From the NCBI GenBank assembly GCA_002286855.1, contig NRSV01000047.1, forward strand, positions 938 to 64,937: a DNA stretch of 64,000 nucleotides, read 5' to 3'. The notes below the pieces were generated by a model, which worked only from the letters and a program-made list of their open reading frames with translations, did not search any database and was not told the origin of the DNA. Within the stretch, counting starts at the first letter, position 1. The number at the start of each line of letters is the position of its first letter. A program made the translations under genes and the position numbers. This document shows, piece by piece, positions 33,485 to 44,859 of this stretch. Source of the DNA: Bipolaris cookei. Lineage: Eukaryota > Ascomycota > Dothideomycetes > Pleosporales > Pleosporaceae.

Positions 33485-35272
33485 ATGTCCTCCTCCTTCT
33501 TCACCACCCCTGCCTCGCAGCGGAAACGGAAGCGATCCGAAGCTGTATCCAGCGCTCCCAAGAGGCGCAACACCGACGCCAATGCGCGCCGCGCCCAGCG
33601 AGAAGACTCTATCAGCAGTAGCGACGCCTCCGACGACGAGGGCGGACCCGTCTTTGACGATGACAACGACAGTGATGAGACTTCCGAAGACGAGAATGAA
33701 ACAGCCGCCGAAAAGCGCCTCCGACTGGCAGAGCGCTATCTGGAAAACATCCGCAGCGAGGTCGAGCAAGAGGTGGGCTTCGACGCTGAGCAGATTGACA
33801 AGGACCTTATTGCAGAAAGACTGAAGGAGGACGTCGCAGAGGGCAAGGGAAAGATCTACCGCTCTATTGCGAATGAATTGGACTTTGAGCACGCATCGCA
33901 TACTGCTGGCTACTCGGGCCTGCAAAAGGCGACAACAGGCTGTGCCGTCAAACTGCCTTATGCGTGGACAGTCAGTAAGGACCTCATCGTAGAAAAGTGG
34001 GAGATTGCCGACCCAAAATCATACGCGCTAGATGCCCTACGTCCAACCAACATCACGCCGCGTAAAACTCCCAAGCGACTCCTCTGGCGCAAAGGCAACA
34101 AGAACAAGAAGGGTGACAGGGCGTACCTAGGCCACACCGGCGAGATTGTGTCCATTGCCATATCGGATTCTGGAAAATATCTGGCTACTGGGGACATGCA
34201 TGCCCGGCTAATTATTTGGGATGCCGATACTCTCACGCCCCGCCATTTGTTTACACGCCATCGTGATGCTGTCCTCTCGCTTTCGTTTCGACGAGGTACT
34301 GACCAACTGTTTTCGGGTGGAGCAGATCGCGCTGTCATTGTATGGAGTGCTCCCGAGTCTGCATACATCGAGACACTTGTGGGACACCAAGACGCCGTTA
34401 TTGGGGTTGCTGGTGGACTGGAGGTCAATCAAGAGACGTGTGTCAGTGTCGGTGCCCGAGACCGCACTGCCCGTCTATGGAGGGTTGTCGAGGAGAACCA
34501 GCTAGTATTCCATGGTGGTGGCACAGCAAGACAAAAGGGCATGGACAAACTGCGCAAAGGCCGCTTTGGCAAGAATGTTGACGGAGAAGATGTAAAGGAC
34601 GGAATGACTAACAGCACACATCCTGACGACGACAATACACCCATTGCTTATGCAGAAGGTTCTATTGACTGTGTTGGCCTCCTTGACGCCAGCTTGTTCG
34701 TTACAGCTTCCGATAATGGCGCCCTCTCGTTGTGGTCAATCACCAGGAAGAAGCCTCTTTTCACCTACCCGCTTACGCATGGCTGTGATCCACCACTCGC
34801 GCCAGAAGAAATGTCAGCTAATCACGATGCCACCACTTCAGTCAAACCGGGACCACGTTTACCACGATACGTTACCGCGCTCGCTACCGTACCGTTTGCC
34901 AATCTTGTCCTTACAGCGAGCTGGGATGGCTGGATACGTGCTTGGAAAATCGCCGACGATAAGAGGAGTATTGAGCCGATTGGAAAGGTGGGATGCGTGC
35001 CTCTCGATGAGGATGCAGCAATGAACGGCAACAATGAAGATAGTCCAATTCTGATTCGAGGCATCGTCAACGGACTCTCAATACAGGAACGAGGCGACAG
35101 GGGTAAAGACGGATTATGCATTGTAGCAGCAGTAGGCAAGGAACCAAGACTAGCAAGATGGATGTCCGGTAAAGTCAAAAATGGCATCTACGTTTTCGAA
35201 GTGCCGCGGAAAAGCCTAATTAATGGCGCGACTGATAAAGAAGACGAAGATGAGGATGAAGAAGAATCGTAA
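33485..35272 (+). CDS. RRP9: U3 snoRNP-associated WD40 protein Rrp9 (U3-55K)
   Basis: Binds the B/C motif of U3 snoRNA and acts in early 18S rRNA processing in the nucleolus. Single exon; the ATG at 33485 gives 595 aa. The frame is open further upstream (to 33374), but that part is not protein-like. The N-terminus has basic nuclear-signal stretches (QRKRKRSE) and an acidic tract. RLAERYLENIRSEVEQE is the Rrp9-specific helix before the propeller. WD repeats follow: LGHTGEIVSIAISDSGKYLATGDMHARLIIWD, HRDAVLSLSFRRGTDQLFSGGADRAVIVW, VGHQDAVIGVAGG, CVSVGARDRTARLWRV, LFVTASDNGALSLWS, LVLTASWDGWIRAW. The C-terminus is acidic. Assignment to Rrp9 rests on the N-terminal helix plus the repeat set. Confidence 0.92.
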   Translation: MSSSFFTTPASQRKRKRSEAVSSAPKRRNTDANARRAQREDSISSSDASDDEGGPVFDDDNDSDETSEDENETAAEKRLRLAERYLENIRSEVEQEVGFDAEQIDKDLIAERLKEDVAEGKGKIYRSIANELDFEHASHTAGYSGLQKATTGCAVKLPYAWTVSKDLIVEKWEIADPKSYALDALRPTNITPRKTPKRLLWRKGNKNKKGDRAYLGHTGEIVSIAISDSGKYLATGDMHARLIIWDADTLTPRHLFTRHRDAVLSLSFRRGTDQLFSGGADRAVIVWSAPESAYIETLVGHQDAVIGVAGGLEVNQETCVSVGARDRTARLWRVVEENQLVFHGGGTARQKGMDKLRKGRFGKNVDGEDVKDGMTNSTHPDDDNTPIAYAEGSIDCVGLLDASLFVTASDNGALSLWSITRKKPLFTYPLTHGCDPPLAPEEMSANHDATTSVKPGPRLPRYVTALATVPFANLVLTASWDGWIRAWKIADDKRSIEPIGKVGCVPLDEDAAMNGNNEDSPILIRGIVNGLSIQERGDRGKDGLCIVAAVGKEPRLARWMSGKVKNGIYVFEVPRKSLINGATDKEDEDEDEEES

Positions 35273-35417
35273 TCCCAGGGGCAAAAAAAGCATCTTTTTT
35301 GCATTTTCAGGGCGTTCTTCTTTTCTGTACAATTGCATTTCCCCCCCATATCTAGATACCAAATCTAAGATTCTGCACTCCATAGAGCCAGATTAAGCCC
35401 AGCTTTTGGTTTTGCGC

Positions 35418-36316
35418 TTATAAAGAGCCATATGCCAGTTTCTCTACGCTCTCCATATTGTCGGTTCCATTCATCATATTTGCTCTCAATTCCAGTTCCC
35501 CAAAGTAATTCGGGCCCCTATTATGCCTGAACCCTAGTTTCTCAAAGAGCGCTAGACTGCGCTTGTTGTCTTTGTTGATTTTGACACGTAGGTAGCGCAG
35601 GCTTACTCTTCTTTGCTTGTCTTGTTGTGTGTATTCTGCGAGTAGAGTGGGTAGGGAGGAAGAAATGTACCACATGAATGCTTGAAGTGCTTCGTGTGCG
35701 AGGCCTTTTCCTCGAGCTGATGGTTGCGCGATCATGATTTCTAGTTCGCCGACTACGATGTCTTCATTTTTTTTCTCCTCTTCATTCTGTATATTGTCTT
35801 CATCGTCATCATCATAAGGGTACAAAAAGAGATTCTAAGCGTTTTCACGTGTTATACAGATTTGTTTTCAAGCGTGGTGCGATTAACTTACAACATCTCC
35901 AATCATGCACTCAGGCGCATCTTGCTGTGTAGGTACAACGTGCTTCTCCTCAGTCCATGTGGAGCGGTCTGGTGCGATGCAAATGATAAACGTCAATTTA
36001 TCGGCATCTTGTCGCCAAGACTTTTGCATTGAGTATTCTTCTGGTAACGTGAGGGGCTCAGATGCTGTGAGCTTTTGTAGGTCCTGGATACATTAGTAAG
36101 ACCATGGCTATTTTAAAATATAGTATGGGATTGGAGGATAGAGGCGGGGATAGTGTACTTCATCTTGCATCCATTGGTGGTAGGTTAGGACGTGATGCGA
36201 GCAGTATGGCACCAGGAGAAGGCGCGGGGTAAGGATGCCTAGGACGGGGTTAGCACTTGAGAGAAAGCAAGGTGTATGGGATCAGATTTCATACACTCAT
36301 TTTCGTTCAATTTCAT
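35418..36316 (-). CDS. NAT9: N-acetyltransferase 9-like GNAT protein
   Basis: Predicted acetyl-CoA-dependent N-acetyltransferase of the NAT9 group. Four exons on the minus strand: 36295-36316, 36159-36238, 35892-36083 and 35418-35834, 236 aa. Introns are 56, 75 and 56 nt. The first exon is 22 nt; the donor at 36294 (GTATGA) is chosen because it alone keeps frame into ILTPRLLLVPY. NAT9 hallmarks: MKLNEN start, YHQWMQDE then LQKLTASEPLTLPEEY, SWRQDADKLTFIIC, and the acetyl-CoA binding loop IAQPSARGKGLAHEAL. The C-terminus has VKINKDNKRSLALFEKLGFRH. A poly-Asp/Glu insert (about residues 103-118) precedes the loop, an extra compared with animal NAT9. Confidence 0.9.
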
Positions 36317-36845
36317 TGTTGTGATGTTGAGGGATGAATTTTTGTAGTGATTGGAAACGGGGTTGGAAATGGAAAAATAACCTATTTGTCACGCGCTCAG
36401 CTTAGCATTGCCACCACAATTCTGTGTTGTAATAGCCAGATATCAATATCGCTTTAGAAGCCTCGGCACTTTCAGAAAACCTCAATAATATTACACCTCA
36501 AATAACAACACGGACATAATACGTGAAGTCACATTGAAGAACATACATCGAGCCTGATGGGGTTAGGCGAGAGACGGCAGGATGGTCCGGCTCGAACGAG
36601 TCAGCGGTCTGACTTGTAACCTTATCATAAAAGACCCAACACTTGGTTTCTTACACGCGCCCGCTTTCCAACAAAACATTGAACGAACGCTGAAAGAGAA
36701 GGAGAAACCAACAGGAAAAAGATTTTTCAACTAGCAACATTCCCAGGATCATACCGCGGCTTTCCAGAACCCCGTTAAACCATTCCCCTCGGATCCCCCA
36801 ACTAAACCCACCACATTTCAAACCCCCAATTATCTTTCCTCTCCA
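36317..36845. promoter_or_regulatory. Divergent promoter region of the NAT9-like gene and the SDR gene
   Basis: 529 bp between divergent starts. A hairpin-forming stretch at 36580-36620 resembles part of a tRNA but lacks a usable T-arm. No other feature seen. Confidence 0.5.
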
Positions 36846-38045
36846 ATGGATCCCCCTCACATCCTCATAACAGGCGGCAGCGGCTTCCTAGGCACAAGCA
36901 TCATCTCAGCCCTACTCAACACCAAAAAATGCACAATAACCGCCCTCGACATCTCTCTCCCACCCCTCGGCAGCCAAACCTTCAGCTCCAACCCACGCAT
37001 GCGCTACACGCGCTGCGACATCCTGGATGTCCCCTCTCTTTCCAAAGTATTTTCAGAAACCCGACCTACAGTCGTAATCCACACGGCCGGCATGTTCCAC
37101 GTGGGCACAAGGCGGTACAGCATGAAAGACCGCGACGCCGTGTTTAAAGTAAACGTAGAGGGCACGCGGAACGTGCTCGATGCGAGTAAAGAGCACGGCG
37201 TCAAGGCGTTTGTGTACACGAGTAGTATCACCGTGCTATGCGATGATTTGTCGCGGGATTTCAAGAACGCAGATGAGACGTGGCCGTTGGGTAAGACGGA
37301 TACGAGTTACGGGCAGAGTAAGGTATGTAAATTTCTACCAATCCTTTTCTTTATATTTCTCTTCCAAAACTCTCTTCTTCTTTTCTCGCCATTTTTTTGC
37401 CAATCACAACTAAACACCCACAAACCCCTCACCAAAAAGGCCCTCGCAGAATCCCTCGTCCTAGCTTCAAACTCCCCTTCCTTCGCCACCACCGCGTTAC
37501 GTCCAGCCCCCATCTTCGGCCCCACAGACCGCATCTGCATCCCCACGATCCACGCGTGCATCAATGCAGGCCAAACCCCTTTTATCCTCGGTTCCGGGAC
37601 AAACTTGCAAGATTACGTCTATGTAGACAACGTTGCGCACGCGCACGTGCTGGCGGTGGAAAACTTGCTGTCGACTACTACGCGCACAGCGGCAGGGGAA
37701 GCAATGTTTATTTCGAATGATGAGCCGATCACGGCGCGGGCGCTGTGTTTGGCCATTTGGCGCGAGTTCGATCATGTGCCGGCATTTGAGCTGAGGTTGC
37801 CGGTGATGTTGGCGCGCTGGATGGGGATTGCGGCCGAGTGGACGGCGTGGCTGACGGGGCAGGAGGCGAGTTTGAGTCGTGACATGGTGAGTGAAGGGTG
37901 TAGAGATTGCTATGTTTCTATTGAGAAGGCGAAGAGATTGATTGGGTATAAGGTGCAGGTTGGGTTGGAGGAGGGAATCAAGATTAGTTGTCGTGAGTAT
38001 AGGGAGAGGCTTGAGGCGAGGAAGAGGCCGTCGGTGTGGAGTTAG
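36846..38045 (+). CDS. Extended short-chain dehydrogenase, 3-beta-hydroxysteroid dehydrogenase/C-4 decarboxylase-like
   Basis: NAD(P)-dependent oxidoreductase; members act on sterols (Erg26-like) or other hydroxy compounds. Two exons: 36846-37322 and 37440-38045, 360 aa. The intron 37323-37439 is 117 nt with an ACTAAAC branch. It has no stop in frame, so the unspliced reading also stays open. Rossmann motif TGGSGFLG at residues 9-16, adenine-ribose Asp in ALDISLPP, active-site SYGQSK (YxxxK) at the exon junction, and DYVYVDNVAHAHVLAVENLL typical of the 3-beta-HSD family. SNDEPITARALCLAIWREF supports the sterol-dehydrogenase-like group. Whether it is the essential ergosterol enzyme or a paralogue cannot be told; no signal peptide. 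Confidence 0.85.
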   Translation: MDPPHILITGGSGFLGTSIISALLNTKKCTITALDISLPPLGSQTFSSNPRMRYTRCDILDVPSLSKVFSETRPTVVIHTAGMFHVGTRRYSMKDRDAVFKVNVEGTRNVLDASKEHGVKAFVYTSSITVLCDDLSRDFKNADETWPLGKTDTSYGQSKVCKFLPILFFIFLFQNSLLLFSPFFCQSQLNTHKPLTKKALAESLVLASNSPSFATTALRPAPIFGPTDRICIPTIHACINAGQTPFILGSGTNLQDYVYVDNVAHAHVLAVENLLSTTTRTAAGEAMFISNDEPITARALCLAIWREFDHVPAFELRLPVMLARWMGIAAEWTAWLTGQEASLSRDMVSEGCRDCYVSIEKAKRLIGYKVQVGLEEGIKISCREYRERLEARKRPSVWS

Positions 38046-38388
38046 TGTTTTCGTTCTTTTGTTCGATGAGATACGGTTGGACATGCTGACTACATTTATA
38101 GCGATTATATCATCTAACCACAGACCTATCTATATATCTACATTCAGATCTATCAAAACATCTCCTTAATTGTCCAACAGTCCGACATTTTTCGCTCAGC
38201 AGCTTAAGATTCCTGACTCTACATTTCTCCAAAATCATCAATCCTTCAGTCCAAACCATGTTACTCAACAGTGCACATACACAACAGATATCACGAGTCT
38301 CATAATCATATGCTTGTTCGGCAAACTGACTTCCATCATTTCATCTAATGTACGTCCAGCCCGCCTCACACTACGCCCCCGCACTATC
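38046..38388. other. Convergent intergenic region
   Basis: 343 bp between the convergent SDR and eIF3b genes. AT-rich, with short TATATCTA-type runs near 38130; otherwise nothing seen. Confidence 0.5.
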
Positions 38389-40733
38389 CTAGTTAATGAC
38401 CTCTTCGCTCTCCTCGATAATCTCTTCCACAATCTCCTCAATCTCCTCCTGGTGACCATCCTCTGCCTGTCCAGGCGTCTCTCCCTTGAGGAACGCCAGT
38501 TCCAGGTCTGCACCTTCTTCACGGAGTCTCTGGGTGACCTGTTCCCTCCAACTACGCCACTCTTGCAGCATCTCGCGACGGGCCTCCACAACAGCCTTGT
38601 TAGCTGAGCTCTTCTTCGCAAGATCCTGTTCGTCAAAGATCTTGGAGTAGTTGCGCAGATTCTTGCGGATCTCAGCTTGCTCTTCCTTGGAGAGCAGTGT
38701 CGGGGGGCGTGGGCGCCAGAGAAGTTGCTTGAAGCCTTCAATGGCTTCTTCCCGGAGAAGTTGGCCCTTGAAGTCATAAAGGTGGTAGCCGTTTTCCATC
38801 TAATAGAGCATTAGCACAGCAAAAACAATAATCGAATCACTATACATACACGGTGACGGAAAGCGCTAGCAACGGTAGCGACATAGCGACCTGTAGGATC
38901 CCACTCGATGTCTGTGACACCATAGTGCTCGGCAGTATCCATGAGCTGCAGGTTGGCGTTGACCTCTTTGTCACCCTTCTCAGACTCGTCCTTGGGCTTA
39001 TCAAAGCTCATGTCCCAAAACTCAAGCTCGAAAGATTGCTGCGATTGAAGAGCAGCGACAACAACAAATCGTCCCTTAGGCGACCAGTAGATGGCGTTGC
39101 TATTCTTCTTGTCAATGGTTCGGATGTGGCGGAAGTTTCCAACGGCTCCTCCCTTTAGCTTTTCGGTGGCGAAGAAGGAAACAGCAGTCTTGGGGCCGAC
39201 AGCAGCGCCTTGAATAACCTCGCCAGTGGTGATGAGCACGAAACGGTTGCCCTTGGGCTCCCAGGCAAAATTGATGACAGTGTCCTTGATAGAATCGACA
39301 ACCTCGACCGGTACGCCCTTTTCGCGAACGCGGAAGATTTCCAAGTTTGTTGCAAGCGACTTCTTGGACTTGGAGTGGCGATCAACCTTGACGCAGACAT
39401 AGGCGGCTTCTGATTGCCAGTGTAGCTTGGCATCAGAAACGTTGAAAAGGTTACGGGTACGCACAACCTCCTTGGATGGGATTGACATGAGTCCGACCTT
39501 GGCGGGGTTGCTGCCGAGTTCAGGAGTCCAATAGCAGAAGAGTTGTTCGTAGGTCTTGATTCCCTCTCTGCGTGGGGTAGCGGGAGCCCACTCAAAGTCC
39601 ATAACACCCTCAATCTTGACTGATGTCTTGTCGAGTAGGTTCATGCGGGGAAGCTCGTAGATGGAGATGGACTGGCCCTGAGTCATACGTGCAACATACT
39701 TGTCGTCGGCAGACCACTTGAAGGTGGGCCACTGCAGCTTCTTCTTGATGGGATTGCCTTCACCATCGGTGCCACCAGGGACATCAATGGTAGCAAAAGA
39801 ACGCAGGAGCTTACCAGTGGCAATGTCCCAAATGATGTAGTTTTTTCCATCCTCCTCGAGCGAGAGAGATGGAACGAGGTGGTTCTCGTCAACCTGGAGT
39901 GGGCGGTGCGACCAAGTGGTGAGGTACTTCTCACCGGGCGAGAAGTCAACAAGGTTGACACCAGGATGCGCGAATCGTTTTTGCCTGCTCCATGACTTGC
40001 CTCCCCACAGTTGCACACCCTGGGCATGCATAGAAGTGAGGTAAGTTCCCTGCGGCGACCACTGAATAAACGACTCTGTCCAGTTCTCACGGTCAACAAC
40101 CTGCTCGGGCTGATCTTCCTTCTCGTTCCAGTAAACACCGACCCTGTCCTGGCGGTACATGGCGATCTGGTCGCGGCTGTCCTCATCTGCGAGCCACCAC
40201 CTTAGGTGCTCCTTTTGCTCGAATGGAGGAATCTCGGGTGGGTGGTATTCCTCGTCGACACGGCCCTCCTTGCCGTAGCGGTCGATGTCGGTGAGTTTGT
40301 TCACGGCCATGGTGTGCTTCTTGTCGAGTGGAGTGCCGTGAAGCTGCTTGACGGCTGCAACGGCCTCTGCGGGCGCGCTATATTCGACAAAAGCATATCT
40401 GTGTCGCCGTCAGTGCCTTGGCCACCGTCTGCGAATGTGCGCGGTGCGCATGGCGAAATCAACGTACCCTTCTGTTTTGCCCGACTCATTTACGGGCATG
40501 TGTACACCATCATCCTTGACCTTGCCCACGCTGTTCAGTTTGCGCAGCACGAACTTGATCAGCTTGCCCTTGCTGTCCTCTGGCACCACTGGCAGTCCAT
40601 CAATTACGACAAAGGCATCGAGCCCCTCATCCAGTCGGACCTGGAACTGCTCTTCAATGTCGGTAAAGTCGATTTGACTCTCGTCAAATTCATCGTCGCC
40701 GTCCATGGGCAGGTTCGAGTATGCCGACGCCAT
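38389..40733 (-). CDS. PRT1: Translation initiation factor eIF3 subunit b (Prt1)
   Basis: Core scaffold of eIF3, which recruits the 43S complex to mRNA. Three exons on the minus strand: 40468-40733, 38850-40398 and 38389-38799, 741 aa, the usual fungal length. Introns are 69 and 50 nt. The ATG at 40733 precedes the family's acidic start (DEFDESQIDFTDIEEQFQVRL). The RRM spans about 40-125 (FVVIDGLPVV, GYAFVEYSAP). A nine-blade WD40-like propeller follows (ENWTESFIQWSPQGTYLTSMH, LQLMDTAEHYGVTDIEWDPTGRYVATVAS). The last exon has MENGYHLYDFKGQLLREE, then the C-terminal helix with LLWRPRPPTLLSKEEQ that binds eIF3i/g. Longer upstream ATGs (40874) are not supported by similarity. Confidence 0.96.
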
Positions 40734-41109
40734 GATTGCTGCCTGTGCATGCGTGTCGATGGCGGTGATAATGTGCCTGCGGGGGTGAGACTTTGGCGAC
40801 TTGACGTTAATTTTGGTGCGCGCTAGTGGGGGCGGTCGCACGGGCCTCTTTACATACATCGACTTCATAGTCATTAGGATAGTACACTACGCAATTCAAA
40901 AACAAAAAAACGAGAACGGTTGCATGACAATCGATTTCTGCATACCCAAAGGCAGAGGTAATACGCCAAATCCAATACCGCTAAATGGCCTTTGTCGTTT
41001 CTCTGCGTCTATCCACACTCGCACCTTAGCCGGTCGACGCCCATCGCACAAAACCGCACGCCACCCAAGGAAGGTATACACTAGAAGATCACGAATATAT
41101 GAGCATCGG
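40734..41109. other. Intergenic: promoter of eIF3b and 3' side of the ArfGAP gene
   Basis: 376 bp between two genes on the minus strand. A possible extra 3' exon of the ArfGAP gene (donor GTAAGC just before its stop) could extend here but is not supported by similarity. Confidence 0.45.
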
Positions 41110-43924
41110 CTATCCTTGTAAGCCGCGCTTACCTTCAGCTGCATCCAGGTTTGGACTTTTGACCAACCTTCCACCTGCAGACACCCGCTTCTGCATTCGC
41201 GCCTCCCGTTCTCGCGCTCTCTCTGATGGTGAGCTACCATTCCCGGCTTGGATTGGTGGTAGAGGTGGAATCTTATCTGTACTAGAAGACGCCTGGTTGT
41301 TTGCCATAGGCGCAGGGAGCTTGCCTGCACGCTGGTCCGCCTTGAAGTCAAGGTATGCTCGTGCTGAGTGACCCAATGGGATAGGAGCGGGCGTCATGGG
41401 CAACTCTGAGCCATTCTGCAAAAGTAGTTCTGCCACAGGGAAAGCTTTCCGTGTGGCTTGTGCTGTGCCTGGTCGCGGAGGTATGCCCGGCGAGGTCGCT
41501 GGTGATGCCGACGCTGATGGTGACGCTGGGTCCGCTGCTGCAAGTGCTAGAAACACAACATGAGTGCCCCGTGACCGATCACGCGCATTGGGGTTGGCCC
41601 GCAGTGCTAGTGCATAGATCACATTTTGGATGTCGTTCTTCTTAACAGACGCCAGTAGCGTCTCCTCTGGATTCGCATAGTGTGACATGCTTGGCGATAT
41701 TGGCGCTACAAACGCTCGTTCCGCGTACTTTGATGTGATAAAATGAAGTCTCTGCTCGCGCGTTGACATTGGCCCGGGTTTCTGCCCAGGGTCTAGCTTG
41801 GCTTCCCAGATAGAGTTGCTGATGCGGTTACCAACTTTGAGGAGTATCTCGATGATATCGGGAGTGAAGGAAGTGACGTCCAGTGTCAAGGAGCGCACCT
41901 TTGTAATATGTGTGCCTAGTGACCGATGAATACCGCTGCACTCGATGCAGATGACAATGCCGAGATTGATAGACACCCAGTCGACCTTGATTTCGGTGCC
42001 ACAGTCCGCACACAATCTGTTGCTGGCATCTGCGTCGCGCACTTGCTTCAGCAACTTTCCATCGTCGCCAGGCGTCTCATCTCGACGATAGCCACCAGGC
42101 CGATCGCCGACTGTGGCATGTCGAGCAGGGGCCTTGGAACTGTAATTGTTACGGTGGCTCGACATGGAAGGGCTCTTGCCAGTGAGTACTGATGCAATAT
42201 CTCGATGGGTTTGCCCAGGCAACGAATCAGTCGACGGCCTATCAGATTGCCCCGCAGACTCAACAGCTGTTTGCAAAGCGTTGTTGACAGCATTGATCCA
42301 GGACTTCATGTCATCTTCGTTAGTAGCCTGATACACTCTTGTGTACTGCGGGGTTATAACTTCGAAGCAAAACCGACGATCAGCATTGCGTGCTTCGCGC
42401 ACTGAGGCCATTCGAAGATCAATAGGGTCCATGTGCAGTTCTAAGCTCTGCTTCCAGTTTGTGTATTCTGAAAGCTTGCCTTGATCAAGGACAATCCAAA
42501 ACCTGGGCATATCAGTATGGTTTTGACTTTGTGGTGACACGATGCACAGAGACTCACTTGTGCCAGGCTTGCTTGTTCAAACCCTTTGGATCCACATGAC
42601 TTCCAGGTCTGCTGAGCGCCCAAAGAAGACCCTGTTTACGGTACGTGCCCGAGCCGGCCTCAACCATGGCAGCGAGGTCCTTTTCTTCCAGATCTCTGAT
42701 TCCCTTGAACTTGTCCGGCTGTGTTGCGGTCATTGCCACGTTAGTTTTGCTGGCCTCTGGGCTTTGTGGTAGTGCTATAGACGAAGGAATACTTGTAGAT
42801 GTGGCGGCCATGGGAGAGGTCATTGTACTCTGAAATACAGGAGCGATGCTGCTCTTTCGGCCAGGCAGTGGTTCCGGTTCGGATCTTGATATTGACCTCG
42901 ACACAGTTGCAGTGGACGCTGCTGGTGACGTGATTGACTGGTTTGGTACGTCGTCGAAAGTCTTTTTGATTGTTTCAAGGGCGCGCCTTTTTTCTTCTCT
43001 TTCGGTCCTCTGAATCTGGAACTCTTTGTCTGCCTCTTTGACTTCACAAGTCAACGCTTCGAGATGGGGTAGCATCGTCTCAATCTTCTTGGCGGTCTCG
43101 AGGTAACGCTTGGCCTGGGCGTCTGCGTATCGGGTCAGGTGGGAAAGAACCTCTTGGTCTTTCCTGCCGCCATGTAAATCTTGCATGAATGAAGAATAAT
43201 CGAAGCGCTTCAGCTCAAAGTTGCGTCTCTTTGAGAGATATTTGGAGTCGGTCTCGGCGCGCTTCTTCTCCTTCAAAGTGTCTTGCCGCTGACCAAGATA
43301 GCGGCCGAGGTATTGGTAGTAGTCTTTGCTCTCCTCCTCAAAATCCTTGCGCTTCGTTTCGGCCTGCTTGATATCAATGTTGTAGAGTTTGTAGATGGGA
43401 TCAATAATAAGCTTCTGGATATTAGTAGCATTCGACTTTTCATACACCAAGATTTCCTTTGCAATCTTATCAAAGTAATGATCAATGGCAGGCTGGACAG
43501 CGTTGGCGTTGGATGACGACGCCTCTCGAAGTGCATCCATGAGATCGGACATGGCATTGTTGCACCCGACCTGAGCTTCCATGGCGGCCTCTGCGCGCTT
43601 CAGGACCTTTTTCCACCGCGTGCGCATATTGCCGGTTTTCTGCTCGAGCGACTTCATCGTGGCACGGAATAGCGGCCCATCATCGGTTTGGCTGAGATCC
43701 TCGCCCGGGCGAGAGACATCGAGCTTGACGGGCACATTTCCACTCGATGCTGTAGTCGCCTGGCTCGGTACCAACCCCAGACTGTGCTCTGGTATGGGCT
43801 CGCAAATGGGCGATCTTGGGGGAGGAGCTTCCCATTCTTTATCTTCGCCAGCCGAGTCGCTGACTCGAGACTCTATGGATTGGGCAGAAGGTACGCGAAG
43901 GCGGGGCGGAACACTAAGTTCCAT
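41110..43924 (-). CDS. BAR-PH-ArfGAP protein (ACAP/Csx2-like)
   Basis: Predicted GTPase-activating protein for Arf GTPases at curved membranes. Two exons on the minus strand: 42558-43924 and 41110-42502, 919 aa; intron 55 nt, with the join inside the PH domain (AWHK|FWIVLD). Order: disordered N-terminus; BAR domain about 85-300 (long helices, KKVLKRAEAAMEAQ...YLGRYLGQRQDTLKEKK); Ser/Pro linker; PH domain about 430-535 (KQGLLWAL...FCFEVITPQYTRVYQATNEDDMKSWINAV); ArfGAP domain with zinc ligands C620, C623, C641 and C644 and the catalytic Arg649 in GIHRSLGTH; C-terminal Ala/Pro-rich part and basic tail. The zinc loop has 17 residues between Cys pairs rather than the common 16. Similar to fission yeast Csx2/Cnt5. 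Confidence 0.93.
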
Positions 43925-44002
43925 GCGTGGGGTGGGTGACTTGGGGCTCTGGACCTGGCGTGACGTGTCTGTAGTCGTCAGCAGATGCTCGTATGCGCAA
44001 GG

Positions 44003-44859
44003 TCAGGGGGAAATTCCAGTACTTTGGACCCAAAAGGAGAAGTTTGCTAGTGTCTCAAGTCGGTGTGCTCGCTGATCGTATTCGACAAACTTGGGTAATG
44101 TCAGCTGTTGTAGGCACGAGGGGAAGCGGGTATATACAGACACTACAGCTGGTGCGCCAGCCCCCGCCGCGAGACTCTGAAGGCTTTGGAGGGGTCCACT
44201 TCCACGACCACTGGAACTGGACTGAGGCATGCCCACCCGTTGAGTAGTCGCCAACAAGCTCTACCTGGGGGTTTTTGTGGAGGTTTGGGTTTGCGTGGAA
44301 CTCGCGTGTGACAAGGTTGTCAAGATCCCTTGAGCTCGAGGCGAAGAGAAAGGTCAAGCCGTTGATATTTGTGTCGACGAGGCCCGAGGGGGTGATTGCG
44401 GAATTAGTGTTGACATTGTATATGCTGGGCACGGCTAGGTGCTGGCGGAGGATAAAGGTGAAGTTGAAGGTGAGCTCTTCGTCGTTGGTCAGGCGAAGGA
44501 GCAAGGCTGGGGGGCTGTCGCTGGAGGGGACTGCCTCTGGGTCCTGTGAGGAGAGGAATTTAGTAGAGGGATGGTAGTGGTGGTGGTCAAGCAGGGGGCT
44601 TACCTGGATGTACTCGATTACGCTGTCGTCGCCAAAGTCGCGGCGCGCAGTGTAGCGCGTGGCGGGGAAGGCATTGGGGGCAACGTTCAGCAGCGTGCGG
44701 TTGCGGCCATTGGTGATGCTGAGCGAAGCCACCGAGACTGCGGGCGGTTAGCCGGGGCCTGGTTTGGGCGACAAGAAGAGAAGAGAAGGGCATACATCTG
44801 GTCTGGTCGCGCAGATACAGCGCGCCTGCATCGCCGGCTTTGCTGTGGACAGCGCCCAT
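44003..44859 (-). CDS. Small fungal protein of unknown function (228 aa)
   Basis: Four exons on the minus strand: 44796-44859, 44604-44737, 44142-44543 and 44003-44089, 228 aa. Introns are 58, 60 and 52 nt; the last uses a less common GTCTGT donor but joins in frame. I recognise no named domain. Visible features: start MGAVHSKAGDAG, with Gly2 and Ser6 fitting an N-myristoylation site; repeated beta-strand-like stretches (LSITNGRNRTLLNVAPNAFPATRY, ELTFNFTFILRQHLAVP, GLTFLFASSSRDLDNLVTREFHANPNLH); SVQFQWSWKWTPPKPSESRGGGWRTSC; end ANFSFWVQST. The pattern suggests an all-beta fold. It lies 78 bp upstream of the ArfGAP start, in the same direction, and diverges from ATP11. The intact four-exon frame argues for a real gene. 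Confidence 0.8.

Noticed and set aside
36580..36625. tRNA-like stretch (GGTCCGGCTCGAACGAGTC...GACTTGTAACC)
   Set aside because: A hairpin and an anticodon-like loop can be drawn, but no paired T-arm, no acceptor stem and no proper box B follow on either strand.
41000..41110. Additional 3' exon of the ArfGAP gene via a GTAAGC donor just before its stop
   Set aside because: A reading frame can be made, but the extra residues resemble nothing in the family; kept only as a remote option.
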